From: DASUAS01 sp963809795
GTDB lineage: Bacteria; Actinomycetota; Acidimicrobiia; IMCC26256; DASPTH01
DNA length: 64,000 nucleotides
Reading direction: 5' to 3'
Assembly: GCA_963809795.1 (NCBI GenBank)
Contig: CAWELN010000010.1
Span: forward strand, 1 to 64,000
Each line of letters opens with the position of its first letter. Position 1 is the first letter of the stretch. The translations under genes and the position numbers were made by a program. Positions 44,258 through 52,840 of this stretch are shown here, in pieces. The notes below the pieces were generated by a model. The model was not told the origin of the DNA. It did no database searches and saw nothing but the letters and a program-made list of their open reading frames with translations.

Positions 44258-44596
44258 ATGAAGTTGATCACCGCAGTCATCAAGCCGTTCAAGATCGAAG
44301 ACGTGAAGGACGCGTTGAACGCCGCGGGCGTCGAGGGGATGACCCTCGCCGAGGTACAGGGCTTCGGTCGCCAGTCGGGTCACACCGAGGTGTACCGGGG
44401 CGCGGAGTACACGATCGCGTTCCTGCCGAAGGTGCGTCTCGACATCGTGTGTGCCGATACCGAGGTGGAACGGATCGCCGAGGTCATCCGCGAGTCGGCG
44501 GTCACCGGCAAGATCGGTGACGGCAAGCTCTGGGTCATCGACGTGGGGACCGTCATCCGGCTCCGCACGGGCGAGCGCGACACCGACGCGATCTGA
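44258..44596 (+). CDS. glnK: P-II nitrogen regulatory protein GlnK
   Basis: This 112-residue P-II trimer protein has MKLITAVIKPFKIEDVKDAL, the T-loop GHTEVYRGAEY with Tyr46 and Tyr51 (the site of adenylylation or uridylylation), and the C-loop KIGDGKLWVIDV with VIRLRTGE. It binds 2-oxoglutarate and ATP and docks on Amt to close the channel when nitrogen is plentiful. It follows amt directly. A strong hairpin lies downstream. Confidence 0.97.
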   Translation: MKLITAVIKPFKIEDVKDALNAAGVEGMTLAEVQGFGRQSGHTEVYRGAEYTIAFLPKVRLDIVCADTEVERIAEVIRESAVTGKIGDGKLWVIDVGTVIRLRTGERDTDAI

Positions 44597-44609
44597 CTCG
44601 GGACCCGGC

Positions 44610-44646
44610 GGGCGTGGCCGCGCGATTGCCGCGCCCGGCCACGCCC
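44610..44646 (+). terminator. Terminator after glnK
   Basis: GGGCGTGGCCG (44610-44620) and CGGCCACGCCC (44636-44646) give an 11-bp perfect stem with a 15-base loop, 14 bp past the glnK stop. No U-run follows. Confidence 0.65.
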
Positions 44647-44691
44647 TGTCGTCCATGCTGTCCTCCCGAATCGGAGGGAAGTGGGGACACA

Positions 44692-44868
44692 ATGATCAAG
44701 GGTCTGTTCTTCGCCGTGGTGATCTTCCTCGTGGGGACGTTCCCCGCCACCTGGCTCCTGATGCTCTTCCTCGGTAACGTCCACGCCAACGTGTCCTACT
44801 GGGGCGCGTTGCCGTTGGGGGCGCTGGTCTCGGTCCTGCTGGGAGGGTTGACCGCGCAGTTCGAGTGA
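44692..44868 (+). CDS. 58-residue two-helix membrane protein
   Basis: ATG 44692 opens MIKGLFFAVVIFLVGTFP, a short loop, and LPLGALVSVLLGGLTAQFE. Two TM helices with a glycine-rich second helix are clear. GGAGGGAAG precedes the start. I do not recognise a named family. Confidence 0.6.
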   Translation: MIKGLFFAVVIFLVGTFPATWLLMLFLGNVHANVSYWGALPLGALVSVLLGGLTAQFE

Positions 44869-44901
44869 CCGGGCCCCGCGCCGCGGGGTGAGGGACTGGT
44901 C

Positions 44902-46254
44902 GTGGCCGACCTGAAGACGAACGAGGAGCGGCGAGCAGCAGGACGCGCGCGCCGGGGCGACGTGCCGCGGTCGTCGCACGCGGGCTGGGTCGCGCCGGCC
45001 GACCGGCCTGATCCGGTGACGCTGCTCGAGGCGCGGCACCGGACGCGTCTGCCCGACCTCGTGCCGATCCGGGTGGGGCGGATGCTGGTGTCACCCTTCA
45101 CCTTCCTGCGCGGTGCGGCGGAAGTGATGGCAAATGACCTCGCCACCACGCCGACGACCGGGTTCCGCGTCCAGGCGTGCGGCGACGCGCACCTGCTCAA
45201 CTTCGGCGTCTTCGCCACCCCCGAACGTCACCTCGTGTTCGATGTCAACGACTTCGACGAGACGTTGCCCGGCCCATGGGAATGGGATGTGAAGCGACTC
45301 GCGGCCAGCATCGAGATCGCGGCGCGGAGCGTGACGCTCGCTCCCGGCACTCCGGGGCAGGCGGTGCAGGGCATGGTCTGGGCCTACCGGCAGCGCATGG
45401 GTCAACTCGCGGCGATGTCACCGCTCGACGTCTGGTACGAGCGCATCGACGTCGACGCGGTGCTCGCGCTCGCCCGGAGGCGTAAGACGTCGTCCGCGCG
45501 CACGGTCGAGCGGATGATCGCGCACGCCCGGCAGCACACCAGCCTCGCCGCGCTCCCGAAGCTGACCGAGCTGGTCGACGGGCGACGCCGGATCGTCGAG
45601 GACCCTCCGCTCATCCTCCACGCACAGCACGAGCTCGACGTACCCCGGAAGGTCATCGAGTCGTGTCTCGAATCGATGAGTCCCGAACGCCGGGTGCTGC
45701 TGGATCGGTACCGGGTGGTGGACGCGGCCCGGAAGGTCGTGGGCGTCGGCAGCGTCGGGACCCGCTGTCACGTGGCGCTGCTGATGGACCACGACGACGG
45801 CGCGCCGTTGTTCCTGCAGGTCAAGGAAGCAGAGGCGTCGGTCCTCGCGCCCTACGCCGGTGCGTCCGCCTACCGGCACCAGGGCGAGCGGGTCGTCACC
45901 GGGCAACGGCTCATGCAGGCGGCGAGCGACGTGTTCCTCGGCTGGGCGACCGGGCCCTACGGTCACGACTACTACGTGCGCCAGCTGCGCGACATGAAGG
46001 GATCGGTCGCGATCGACGCCCTCACCGCGGACGAGCTCGTGCGCTACGCCTTCCTGTGCGGCGTCACCCTGGCCCGTGCGCACGCGCGGTCGGGCGACGC
46101 CGCCGCCATCTCCGGGTACCTGGGCGCCGGCGACCAGTTCGACCGGGCCATCGTCAGCTTCGCCGATGGGTACGCCGACCAGACCGTCGAGGACCACGCC
46201 GCGTTGCAACAAGCCGTCGCCGACGGAAGGATCGAGGCCGTGATCGACCGATGA
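44902..46254 (+). CDS. DUF2252 protein
   Basis: This 450-residue DUF2252 protein has ARHRTRLPDLVPIRVGRMLVSPF, FRVQACGDAHLLNFGVFATPE and VFDVNDFDETLPGPWEWDVKR. The last two resemble a kinase-like GDxHxxN...DFD active site, so the family may be phosphotransferases (inference). LFLQVKEAEASVLAPYAG and VRQLRDMKGSV follow. GTG start. Its stop overlaps the ATG of the YihY-like gene. Confidence 0.9.
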   Translation: MADLKTNEERRAAGRARRGDVPRSSHAGWVAPADRPDPVTLLEARHRTRLPDLVPIRVGRMLVSPFTFLRGAAEVMANDLATTPTTGFRVQACGDAHLLNFGVFATPERHLVFDVNDFDETLPGPWEWDVKRLAASIEIAARSVTLAPGTPGQAVQGMVWAYRQRMGQLAAMSPLDVWYERIDVDAVLALARRRKTSSARTVERMIAHARQHTSLAALPKLTELVDGRRRIVEDPPLILHAQHELDVPRKVIESCLESMSPERRVLLDRYRVVDAARKVVGVGSVGTRCHVALLMDHDDGAPLFLQVKEAEASVLAPYAGASAYRHQGERVVTGQRLMQAASDVFLGWATGPYGHDYYVRQLRDMKGSVAIDALTADELVRYAFLCGVTLARAHARSGDAAAISGYLGAGDQFDRAIVSFADGYADQTVEDHAALQQAVADGRIEAVIDR

Positions 46255-47224
46255 CCCCGCTGCCACCTCCGGTGGACCCGGACGCCGACGACCCCGTCAC
46301 CGGGTCGCGCATGGACCGGCTCCGGGCGGAGCAGGCGAAGGTCGTGGGCCGGCTGGAGCGCACCCGCCGGCGGCTCGAGGAGTCCCGCCCGCGGTCGAGG
46401 CTCCTCGACGCCCTGTTCGGGGCGGCCGAGAGCGACGTGGCCGCCGGCGGCGGGGTCCTGGCCGGGGCGGTGGCGTTCCGGGTGTTCCTCTTCCTGGTGC
46501 CCTACGTGTTCATGCTCGTCGTGGTGTTCGGCCTCGGCGCCAGCGCTGCCGACGAGTCTCCCGGCACGCTCGCCCGGAAGTCCGGGATCGGGGGCGTGGC
46601 GGCGAAGGCGTTCGCCGGGGTCGGCGACCTGTCGACGGGCGAGCGGATCCTCTCGTTTCTGGTGGTGGGATTCGCACTCCTGCTGGCGACGCGGGCGCTG
46701 CTCAAGGTGCTTGCGCATCGTGCACGCGCTCGATCTGGCACACGCGCGCGGGGAAGGTCCCGAGCATGGCCCGCGCCGCGGGCATGCTCGTGCTGATCGT
46801 GACCTTCGCGCTGGCGGTGTCGGCGCTCATCGGCAAGCTGCGCGGCGATTCGTTCGTGCTGGGGCTGGTGGCGAGCATCCTGTGGATCCTCCTCCCGGTG
46901 GCCGTCTGGCTCTTCGTGTCCTGGCACATGCCCCATGCGCCCGACGCGCCGTGGACGGCGTTCATCCCCGGTGCGGTCGTCTTCGGCGTCGGGCTCGAGG
47001 CCTTGCACCTGGTGACCGTCTACTGGATCGCGCGTGACTTGGAGCACAAGACGAGCACCTACGGCGCGATCGGCTTCGCGCTGGCGCTGTTGCTGTGGGC
47101 GTACCTGCTCGGCCGGTTGGTGACCACGTCGGCGGTGATCAACGAGACGCTGTGGTCGCGGTACCAGGAGCGGCGCCACGCCCCGCGCCGCCCGCCGCCG
47201 CCCACCGACCCGTCGTCGACCTAA
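46251..47224 (+). pseudogene. YihY-like inner-membrane protein, two frameshifts
   Basis: ATG 46251 (overlapping the DUF2252 stop) starts a cytosolic tail with a coiled helix (DRLRAEQAKVVGRLERTRRRL), then TM segments AGAVAFRVFLFLVPYVFML and ILSFLVVGFALLLATRALLKVL. At 46711 and again at 46750-46753 the homologous reading moves by one base. It continues as RIVHALDLAHARG, then SMARAAGMLVLIVTFALAV to the stop at 47222-47224, with further TM helices (LVASILWILLPVAVWLFV and others). Both events are extra bases. It resembles YihY/UPF0761 proteins. Confidence 0.7.
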
Positions 47225-48402
47225 CCCGGTTCGCGCACCAGTCGCCGCGGCACCCAGCGGGCCACCCGCGCCGACTGCGCGGCGAGGATCGGCGCCGCCA
47301 GCGCCAACACGAGCACGTAACCCGCGACGAAGGGCACCACGCGCCCGTCGAGGCCGGCCTCCGCGCCGAGGGTGGCGATGATCAGCGAGAACTCGCCGCG
47401 GGCGAGGATCGTGGTGGCGAGGTTGGTGGTCTGGGTCCGGCTCAGCCGCTCCCGGCGCCCGACGATCAGCGCGGCGGTGAAGTTCACGATCGCGGTCAGC
47501 GCGATGGCGGCCGCGATCGGCCCCGCGACCGAGGCCACGTCGCCGGGGTCGACGGTGAGGCCGAAGGTGAAGAAGAAGAGCGCGGCGAAGGTGTCGCGCA
47601 GCGGCAGGACCAGCGTGCGCACGCGTGGTGCCACCGCGGTCTCCGCCACCACGAGGCCGGCCATGAACGCGCCGATGGCGTCGGACACGTGGAGCTCCTC
47701 GGCGATCCCCGCCACCAGCACCGCCAGCCCGACGAAGCAGACGGTGAGGAGCTCGTCCTGCTCGGCCCCGATCATCCGCTCGACGTACTGCGACCCGTAG
47801 CGCGCGACCAACGCGACCACCACGAGGAACGCGAAGGCCTTGGAGAACGAGAGCACCGCGTCGACCGCGCCGGCCGATTCGTCGAGGACGGGCTGGAGCG
47901 CGGCCAGGTACACCGCGAGGAACAGGTCCTCGACGACCACGATCCCGAGGATCAGGCGGGTCTCCCGGTTGGTGAGGCGGTGCATCTCGACCAGGATCTT
48001 GGTGACGATGGCCGACGACGAGATGCCCACCGCGCCCGCGATCACCAACGCTTCCCGGCTCCCCCAGCCCAGCGCGAAGCCGAACCCGACGCCGGCGGCG
48101 ATGTTGAGGCCGAGGTAGATCGATCCGGCGAGGGCCAGGCCGCGCCCGCCCGCCGTGAGCTCGCCGAGGGAGAACTCCAGCCCGAGATAGAACAGCAGCA
48201 GGATGAGCCCGAGCGTCGCGAGGAGCTCGAAGTCGGCCGGGTGGTCGACCAGTTGGATGCCGGGGGTGTTGGGCCCGAAGAGCAAGCCCGCGATCATGAA
48301 GAGCGGGATCGTGGGGAGACCGATACGCCGGCCGAGGCGCGCCAGCAGCCCGGCGGCGAGCAGCGACGCGCCCAGCGCGACGAGTGTGTCGCGCACGCTC
48401 AC
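47221..48402 (-). CDS. CPA2-type cation/proton antiporter (KefB-like)
   Basis: This 393-residue Na+/H+ exchanger-fold protein of about 12 TM helices has RRIGLPTIPLFMIAGLLFGP, FELLATLGLILLLFYLGLEF and GAVGISSSAIVTKILVE. The ion-site region reads LARGEFSLIIATLGAEAGLD. There is no TrkA-N tail, so ligand regulation by NAD or glutathione is not expected. GTG start. The stop overlaps the convergent YihY-like gene by four bases. Confidence 0.92.
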   Translation of the reverse strand: MSVRDTLVALGASLLAAGLLARLGRRIGLPTIPLFMIAGLLFGPNTPGIQLVDHPADFELLATLGLILLLFYLGLEFSLGELTAGGRGLALAGSIYLGLNIAAGVGFGFALGWGSREALVIAGAVGISSSAIVTKILVEMHRLTNRETRLILGIVVVEDLFLAVYLAALQPVLDESAGAVDAVLSFSKAFAFLVVVALVARYGSQYVERMIGAEQDELLTVCFVGLAVLVAGIAEELHVSDAIGAFMAGLVVAETAVAPRVRTLVLPLRDTFAALFFFTFGLTVDPGDVASVAGPIAAAIALTAIVNFTAALIVGRRERLSRTQTTNLATTILARGEFSLIIATLGAEAGLDGRVVPFVAGYVLVLALAAPILAAQSARVARWVPRRLVREPG

Positions 48403-48411
48403 CGTCCGGGC

Positions 48412-48840
48412 TCAGCGGTACGCGGGCTCGTAGGGACGCGACTGGAGGCGCGCGATGACGTCGTCGGGAATCGCGAGCCTCCACCCGTCAGCCGCCAGCT
48501 TGGCGCGCGACACCCGGACGGTGCCGCCATCGACCCCACCCGACGTGAAGCCGAAGATCCACTGGTCGCCCTGTTCGAGGACGTCGACGTTGGCGGTGCG
48601 GCCACCGGGGGGCACCGTGTCGAGGACCAGCCGGTTCCCGGAGGTGGTGCCGCGGACGTCGACGTTGACCGCCAGCGTGCTCGTGTTGGTGACCGTCACC
48701 CGCGCGACGACGTCGGGATCGCGCAGCGCGAACGCCATCCCGACGCACAGCAGCGCGCCGACGACGAACAGGATGATGACCGATACGGGGGGAACGGACC
48801 GACGGGGCGCATGGGGACGCGCCATGGTCGCTTGCGTCAT
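48412..48840 (-). CDS. Hypothetical single-TM protein
   Basis: This 142-residue protein has a cytosolic basic start, one TM (PVSVIILFVVGALLCVGMAFAL) and an extracellular beta-rich domain (VTVTNTSTLAVNVDVRG, LEQGDQWIFGFTSGG). It lies nine bases upstream of the antiporter on the same strand, so the two may form an operon. Function unknown. Confidence 0.6.
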   Translation of the reverse strand: MTQATMARPHAPRRSVPPVSVIILFVVGALLCVGMAFALRDPDVVARVTVTNTSTLAVNVDVRGTTSGNRLVLDTVPPGGRTANVDVLEQGDQWIFGFTSGGVDGGTVRVSRAKLAADGWRLAIPDDVIARLQSRPYEPAYR

Positions 48841-48884
48841 GGGAGACCTCTCCGGTCAGCGCGACGACGGACGTCGCGCACTCG

Positions 48885-49247
48885 TCAGATCGAGACGGGG
48901 GCCGGGAGGCGGGGTGGGCCGCGGGGTCGCGCTGGTAGCGCGTGGCGGCCAGTGGTGGTCCGGGCGCGCCGCGAGCGGAGGATCCAGGCCGCGGCGCCCG
49001 CGGCGAGCACCAGCGCGGCCGTGAGGGTGGCGACGTCACCGCGGCGGGCGTCATGTTCGTGGGCGAACGGGTCTCGTACCCGCGCCACCGCTCCGGTGCT
49101 GGGCGCGTCGCCGGCGTCGGCGCGCACCGTCGACGCCGCCGAGGGTGGAACCACTCGGTCGCCCGAGTCGGCGACCGCGACGACGCCGCTACCGACGGTC
49201 AGGACGGCGACGAGCGCCAGGAGGAGAGGGAGGCCGCGGGAGCGCAC
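48885..49247 (-). CDS. Hypothetical exported protein with C-terminal anchor
   Basis: This 120-residue protein has an N-terminal signal (LLLALVAVLTVGSGVVAVA), an Ala/Asp/His-rich middle and a second TM (ATLTAALVLAAGAAAWIL) followed by RSRRAR. Family not recognised. It lies upstream of the TM protein on the same strand. Confidence 0.5.
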   Translation of the reverse strand: MRSRGLPLLLALVAVLTVGSGVVAVADSGDRVVPPSAASTVRADAGDAPSTGAVARVRDPFAHEHDARRGDVATLTAALVLAAGAAAWILRSRRARTTTGRHALPARPRGPPRLPAPVSI

Positions 49248-49267
49248 CTCCCCAGTCTTACCGATGG

Positions 49268-49300
49268 GCTCGGGGGCGAACCGAGCGGACGCCCCCGAGC
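49268..49300 (-). terminator. Terminator of hupB
   Basis: GCTCGGGGGCG (49268-49278) and CGCCCCCGAGC (49290-49300) form an 11-bp perfect stem with an 11-base loop, starting three bases past the hupB stop on the minus strand. Confidence 0.7.
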
Positions 49301-49302
49301 GC

Positions 49303-49752
49303 CTACCGGCGGGTGGTCTTCTTCGCCGTCGTCTTCTTGGCGGTGGTCCGCTTCGCGGTGGTCTTCTTCGCCACTGCCTTCTTGGCGGGCGCGGCCTTCT
49401 TGGCCGGTGCCTTCTTCGCCACTGCCTTCTTGGCCGGCGCGGCCTTCTTGGCCGGTGCCTTCTTCGCCGGGCGCTTGCCGGTGAGCACCGCGTCCTTGAA
49501 CGCCTTGAGGGGCGTGACGCGCGCGCGGCGCGACGCCTTGATGCGGATCGCTTCCCCGGTCTGCGGGTTGCGGCCCATGCGTGCCGGACGGTCGACGCGT
49601 GCGAACTTGGCGAAGCCGCTGATCACCACGACCTCGCCGCCTGAGACGGTGTCGGTGATCGTGTCGATGAACGCCTGCAGGTTGGCGTCGGCCGTGCGCT
49701 TGTCGGTGTCGGTGCGCTCGGCGAGCGCCGCGACGAGGTCTCTGCGGTTCAT
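49303..49752 (-). CDS. hupB: HU-like DNA-binding protein with lysine-rich tail
   Basis: This 149-residue actinobacterial HupB has an HU fold at residues 1-92 (MNRRDLVAALAERTDTDKRT, ISGFAKFARVDRPAR, RNPQTGEAI) followed by a KKA-rich tail with 16-residue repeats (APAKKAAPAKKAVAKK) that resemble histone H1. It compacts DNA and may also regulate iron or stress genes. It is divergent from the aquaporin gene across 196 bp with no other gene. A strong hairpin follows its stop. Confidence 0.95.
   Translation of the reverse strand: MNRRDLVAALAERTDTDKRTADANLQAFIDTITDTVSGGEVVVISGFAKFARVDRPARMGRNPQTGEAIRIKASRRARVTPLKAFKDAVLTGKRPAKKAPAKKAAPAKKAVAKKAPAKKAAPAKKAVAKKTTAKRTTAKKTTAKKTTRR
49370..49465. repeat. 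Two tandem 48-bp units in hupB tail
   Basis: 49370-49417 and 49418-49465 differ at a single visible base and encode the same AKKAxAKKAAPAKKAV-type block. This is a simple expansion of the DNA-binding tail, likely to vary between strains. Confidence 0.8.
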
Positions 49753-49948
49753 GGTTGGTTGCTCCTGGTCTGCCGGGGGGTGTCGAAGGGCGTGCAGCAT
49801 GCCACCGAACGGGCCGGAACGCCTGCATCGTGGCCACATTTCACGTACGCGGCGCCGCGGGCCGGGCCCGGGACCCGAGGATCCGCCCGACGGCCACGTG
49901 GGCGTGCAACCATCTTCGCGGGCGGCCGACGGCGAGGTGGGAGGCAGC

Positions 49949-50675
49949 ATGAACAGGCAGGCACGGATCCTGGTGGCCGAGCTGATCGGGACGATGATCC
50001 TGATCCTCGGGGGCCCGGGCACGGTGATCTTCGGCCAGTTCCTCGGTTTCCAGATCGGCGTGCTGGGAGTGTCGTTCGCGTTCGGGCTGAGCCTGCTGTG
50101 CGCGGCGTACCTCTTCGGCCACATCTCGGGCTGCCACATCAATCCGGCGGTGACCATCGGCATGTGGGCGCTCAAGCGCACGCCGACGCAAGGATCTGCC
50201 CGTCCTACTTCATCGGCCAGATCGTCGGCGCCGCGCTCGGCGCGTTCATCATCTGGGCGATCCTCGAGACCGGTGACAACGGAGGCGGGAAGAAGCTCGA
50301 CGCGTCAGGCATTGTTCTCAGGTGCGTCGAACGGCTTCGCCGACCACTCCCCGGCGCACTTCGCGCTTCTGGGCGGTGGTCATCATGGAGGTCGTGTTCA
50401 CCGCGCTCTTCATCCTGGTGATCGCGGGCACCACGCGCTCGTCGGCCATCGCCGGATTCGCCGGCATCCCGATCGGTCTGATGCTGGCGCTCATCCACAT
50501 GATCACGATCCCGATCGACAACACGTCGGTGAACCCCGCCCGCAGCTTCGCCACGGTCCTCTTCGGCCAGAGCTGGGGCTGGGAGCAGCTCTGGGTGTTC
50601 ATCGTGTTCCCGCTCATCGGCGGGCTCATCGGCGCCGGCATCTGGCGGTTCGTCACCACCGTCGAAGAGGGCTGA
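49949..50675 (+). pseudogene. Aquaporin (MIP family), four frameshifts
   Basis: The ATG at 49949 starts RILVAELIGTMILILGGPG and the first half-helix motif HISGCHINPAVTIGMWALK. The reading then slips by one base near 50189 (KDLP), again near 50204 (YFIGQIVGAALGAFIIWAIL), again near 50313-50316 (FSGASNGFADHSPAHF) and near 50366-50372 (AVVIMEVVFTALFILVIAG). The second pore motif NTSVNPARSFATVLFG and the C-terminal TM (IVFPLIGGLIGAGIW) end at 50675. Correcting four extra bases gives a protein of about 240 residues. All four are insertions, so sequencing error or recent decay are both possible. Confidence 0.8.
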
Positions 50676-50737
50676 CGGCAGGCCTCCACCCAGGGGGCTC
50701 ACAGCCGGTTCTCAACTCGACCTGCGACGCTGCCGGG

Positions 50738-51418
50738 ATGGCAGGTGAACGTCTCCTGCTCGTCGACGACGAGGACAACCTGCGCTCGATGCTCGAGGCG
50801 GCGCTCCGCTACGAGGGCTTCGAGGTGCACGCGGCGGCGTCGGGTCGTGACGCGCTCGACGCCGTCGAGACGTGCACGCCCGATCTCGTCGTGCTCGACG
50901 TGATGCTGCCCGACCTCGACGGGTTCGAGGTGTGCCGCCGGCTCCGCAACGACGGCATGCGCACGCCAGTGCTGTTCCTCACCGCACGCGACGCGACCGA
51001 CGACAAGGTGCGCGGTCTCACCCTGGGCGGCGACGACTACCTCGTGAAGCCGTTCAGCCTCGACGAGCTCGTGGCGCGCATCAGCGCGGTGCTGCGACGT
51101 TCGGGCCTGATGCGCGCGGGCACGGTCCTGAAGTGCGCCGACCTCGAGATGGACGACGAAGCACACGTCGTGCGCCGCGCCGGGGTCGAGGTGCCGCTGT
51201 CGCCCACCGAGTACAACCTGCTCCGGTTCCTCCTCGCGAACCAGGGCCGCGTGCTGTCGAAGCCGCAGATCCTCGATCACGTGTGGCAGTACGACTTCGG
51301 CGGTGACGGCGGCGTGGTCGAGACCTACATCGGCTACCTGCGCAAGAAGGTCGACCGGGTCGAGCCCCGTCTCATCCAGACCGTCCGCGGGTTCGGGTAC
51401 GCGCTCCGGGAGCGCTGA
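50738..51418 (+). CDS. OmpR-family response regulator
   Basis: This 226-residue regulator has receiver motifs LLLVDDEDNLRSML, VVLDVMLPDLDGFEV (phosphoacceptor Asp54) and DDYLVKPFSLDEL with the Lys. A winged helix follows (VPLSPTEYNLLRFLLANQG and VVETYIGYLRKKVDR, ending TVRGFGYALRER). It pairs with the histidine kinase 64 bp downstream. A 58-bp repeat begins at its stop codon. Confidence 0.95.
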   Translation: MAGERLLLVDDEDNLRSMLEAALRYEGFEVHAAASGRDALDAVETCTPDLVVLDVMLPDLDGFEVCRRLRNDGMRTPVLFLTARDATDDKVRGLTLGGDDYLVKPFSLDELVARISAVLRRSGLMRAGTVLKCADLEMDDEAHVVRRAGVEVPLSPTEYNLLRFLLANQGRVLSKPQILDHVWQYDFGGDGGVVETYIGYLRKKVDRVEPRLIQTVRGFGYALRER

Positions 51419-51473
51419 TGGAGATGCAGTGGAGGCGTGGCCGGACGGCCGGGACGCCGCAACGAAATCGACC
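51416..51473 (+). repeat. Dispersed 58-bp repeat, copy 2
   Basis: The same element as at 29445-29502. It begins at the TGA of the response regulator and ends nine bases before the kinase ATG. The centre can fold into a GGCC/GGCC stem within a GGCGT/ACGCC stem. The 5' part resembles the start of a tRNA-Ser by chance or descent. Confidence 0.6.
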
Positions 51474-51481
51474 GGTCTGAG

Positions 51482-52831
51482 ATGTCGCTGCGTGCCCGTC
51501 TCGTCGCGGGCATGGTCGTGGTGTCGTTCGTGCTCGTGGCGGCGGCGGTGATCATCGCCCGGACCACCGAGAGCAACCTCGTCGACCGGGTCGACGCGCA
51601 GCTGGCGTCGGTCCCGCCGGGGCAGATCGCGTTCGCCACCGGGCCGTCCCAGCTCTACGGCGCCCAGATCCGGGACGGCGCCGTGGCGGTCCGCTTGCGG
51701 CCCACCGTGGGCGCCAACGTCGCCGGCACCCCGGCCTTCACCGTGGCCGAGGCCGTCCGCGGGGTCCGCACCCACCAGCCGTTCACCGTCGGCAGCCTCG
51801 GCGGCCAGGGGCGGTTCCGGATGCTCGCGGCGCGGGCGCCCGACGGGTCCATCAGCCTGGTGGGGCTGTCACTGCAGGACGTCGACGCGACGATGAGCCG
51901 GCTCCGGCTGGTGCTCGTGGTTGCCGTGGCCATGGTCATCGCCATCCTCGGCCTCGTCGTGTTCTGGGTGCTGCGCCTCGGCGTGCGGCCGATCAAGCGC
52001 ATGACCGCGACCGCGGGGGTGATCGCCGGCGGCGACCTCTCGCAGCGCGTGCCGGAGGAGCAGCCGGGTACCGAGGCCGCCGAGCTCGGCGTTGCGCTGA
52101 ACTCGATGATGGCCAGGATCGAGGATGCGTTCGCCGAACGGTCGGCGTCGGAGGCGCGCCTCCGGCGGTTCGTGGCCGACGCCTCCCACGAGCTGCGCAC
52201 GCCGGTGACCACGATCCGCGGCTACGCCGAGCTCTACCGGCACGGCGGCCTCGATGACGCCGCCGATCTCGACCAGGCGATGCGACGCACCGAGCAGGAG
52301 TCGGTCCGGATGGCCTCGTTGGTCGACGATCTGTTGCTGCTCGCGCGTCTCGACGAGGGGCGACCGCTGGCGCGTGCACCGGTCGACCTCGGCGTGCTGG
52401 GTGTCGACGCCGCCGCCGACGCACGCGCGGTCGCGCCCGACCGCGTCGTGGCCGCCGAGGTGACCGCGGGCGTCAGCGTCGCCGGCGACGAGGACCGGCT
52501 GCGACAGGTGCTGGGCAACCTCGTCGGGAACGCGCTCGAGCACACGCCCGCCGGCACGGCGGTGTCGGTGCGAGTCCACAACGGCGGCGGGCGCGCCGTC
52601 GTCGAGGTGCACGACGACGGCCCGGGCATGACCGAGGAGCTGGCCGCGCGCGCGTTCGAGCGCTTCTCGCGCGCCGACGTGTCACGTTCGCGCCACCGCG
52701 GTGGTGCCGGCCTCGGCCTCGCCATCGTGCAGGCCATCGTCGTCGCGCACGGCGGGACGGTCCGCCTGTCCAGCAGTGCGGGCGCGGGAACGACGGTGCG
52801 GGTCGAGCTGCCGCGCGCGGCGTCGAACTAG
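51482..52831 (+). CDS. Sensor histidine kinase
   Basis: This 449-residue kinase has TM1 (LVAGMVVVSFVLVAAAVII), a periplasmic loop of about 110 residues, TM2 (LVLVVAVAMVIAILGLVVFW) and a HAMP domain (GVRPIKRMTATAGVIAGGDL). The H-box VADASHELRTPVTTIRGYAE carries the phospho-accepting His236. The ATP domain has GNLVGNALEHTPAGTA, VHDDGPGM and GGAGLGLAIVQAIV. I prefer ATG 51482. An upstream in-frame GTG (51437) lies inside the 58-bp repeat. The signal sensed is unknown. Confidence 0.95.
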   Translation: MSLRARLVAGMVVVSFVLVAAAVIIARTTESNLVDRVDAQLASVPPGQIAFATGPSQLYGAQIRDGAVAVRLRPTVGANVAGTPAFTVAEAVRGVRTHQPFTVGSLGGQGRFRMLAARAPDGSISLVGLSLQDVDATMSRLRLVLVVAVAMVIAILGLVVFWVLRLGVRPIKRMTATAGVIAGGDLSQRVPEEQPGTEAAELGVALNSMMARIEDAFAERSASEARLRRFVADASHELRTPVTTIRGYAELYRHGGLDDAADLDQAMRRTEQESVRMASLVDDLLLLARLDEGRPLARAPVDLGVLGVDAAADARAVAPDRVVAAEVTAGVSVAGDEDRLRQVLGNLVGNALEHTPAGTAVSVRVHNGGGRAVVEVHDDGPGMTEELAARAFERFSRADVSRSRHRGGAGLGLAIVQAIVVAHGGTVRLSSSAGAGTTVRVELPRAASN

Positions 52832-52840
52832 CGTCACCGA

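Noticed and set aside
49370..49465. Regular repeats that could suggest a CRISPR array
   Set aside because: They are tandem, with no spacers, and code for the lysine-rich tail of HupB.
51416..51473. tRNA-Ser-like 5' sequence (GGAGGCGTGGCCGGA)
   Set aside because: No anticodon or T arm follows, and the copy at 29445 is equally incomplete; not a tRNA.
51437..51481. Upstream GTG start of the histidine kinase
   Set aside because: The added codons lie inside the dispersed repeat, which also occurs between two unrelated genes, so it is unlikely to be coding.
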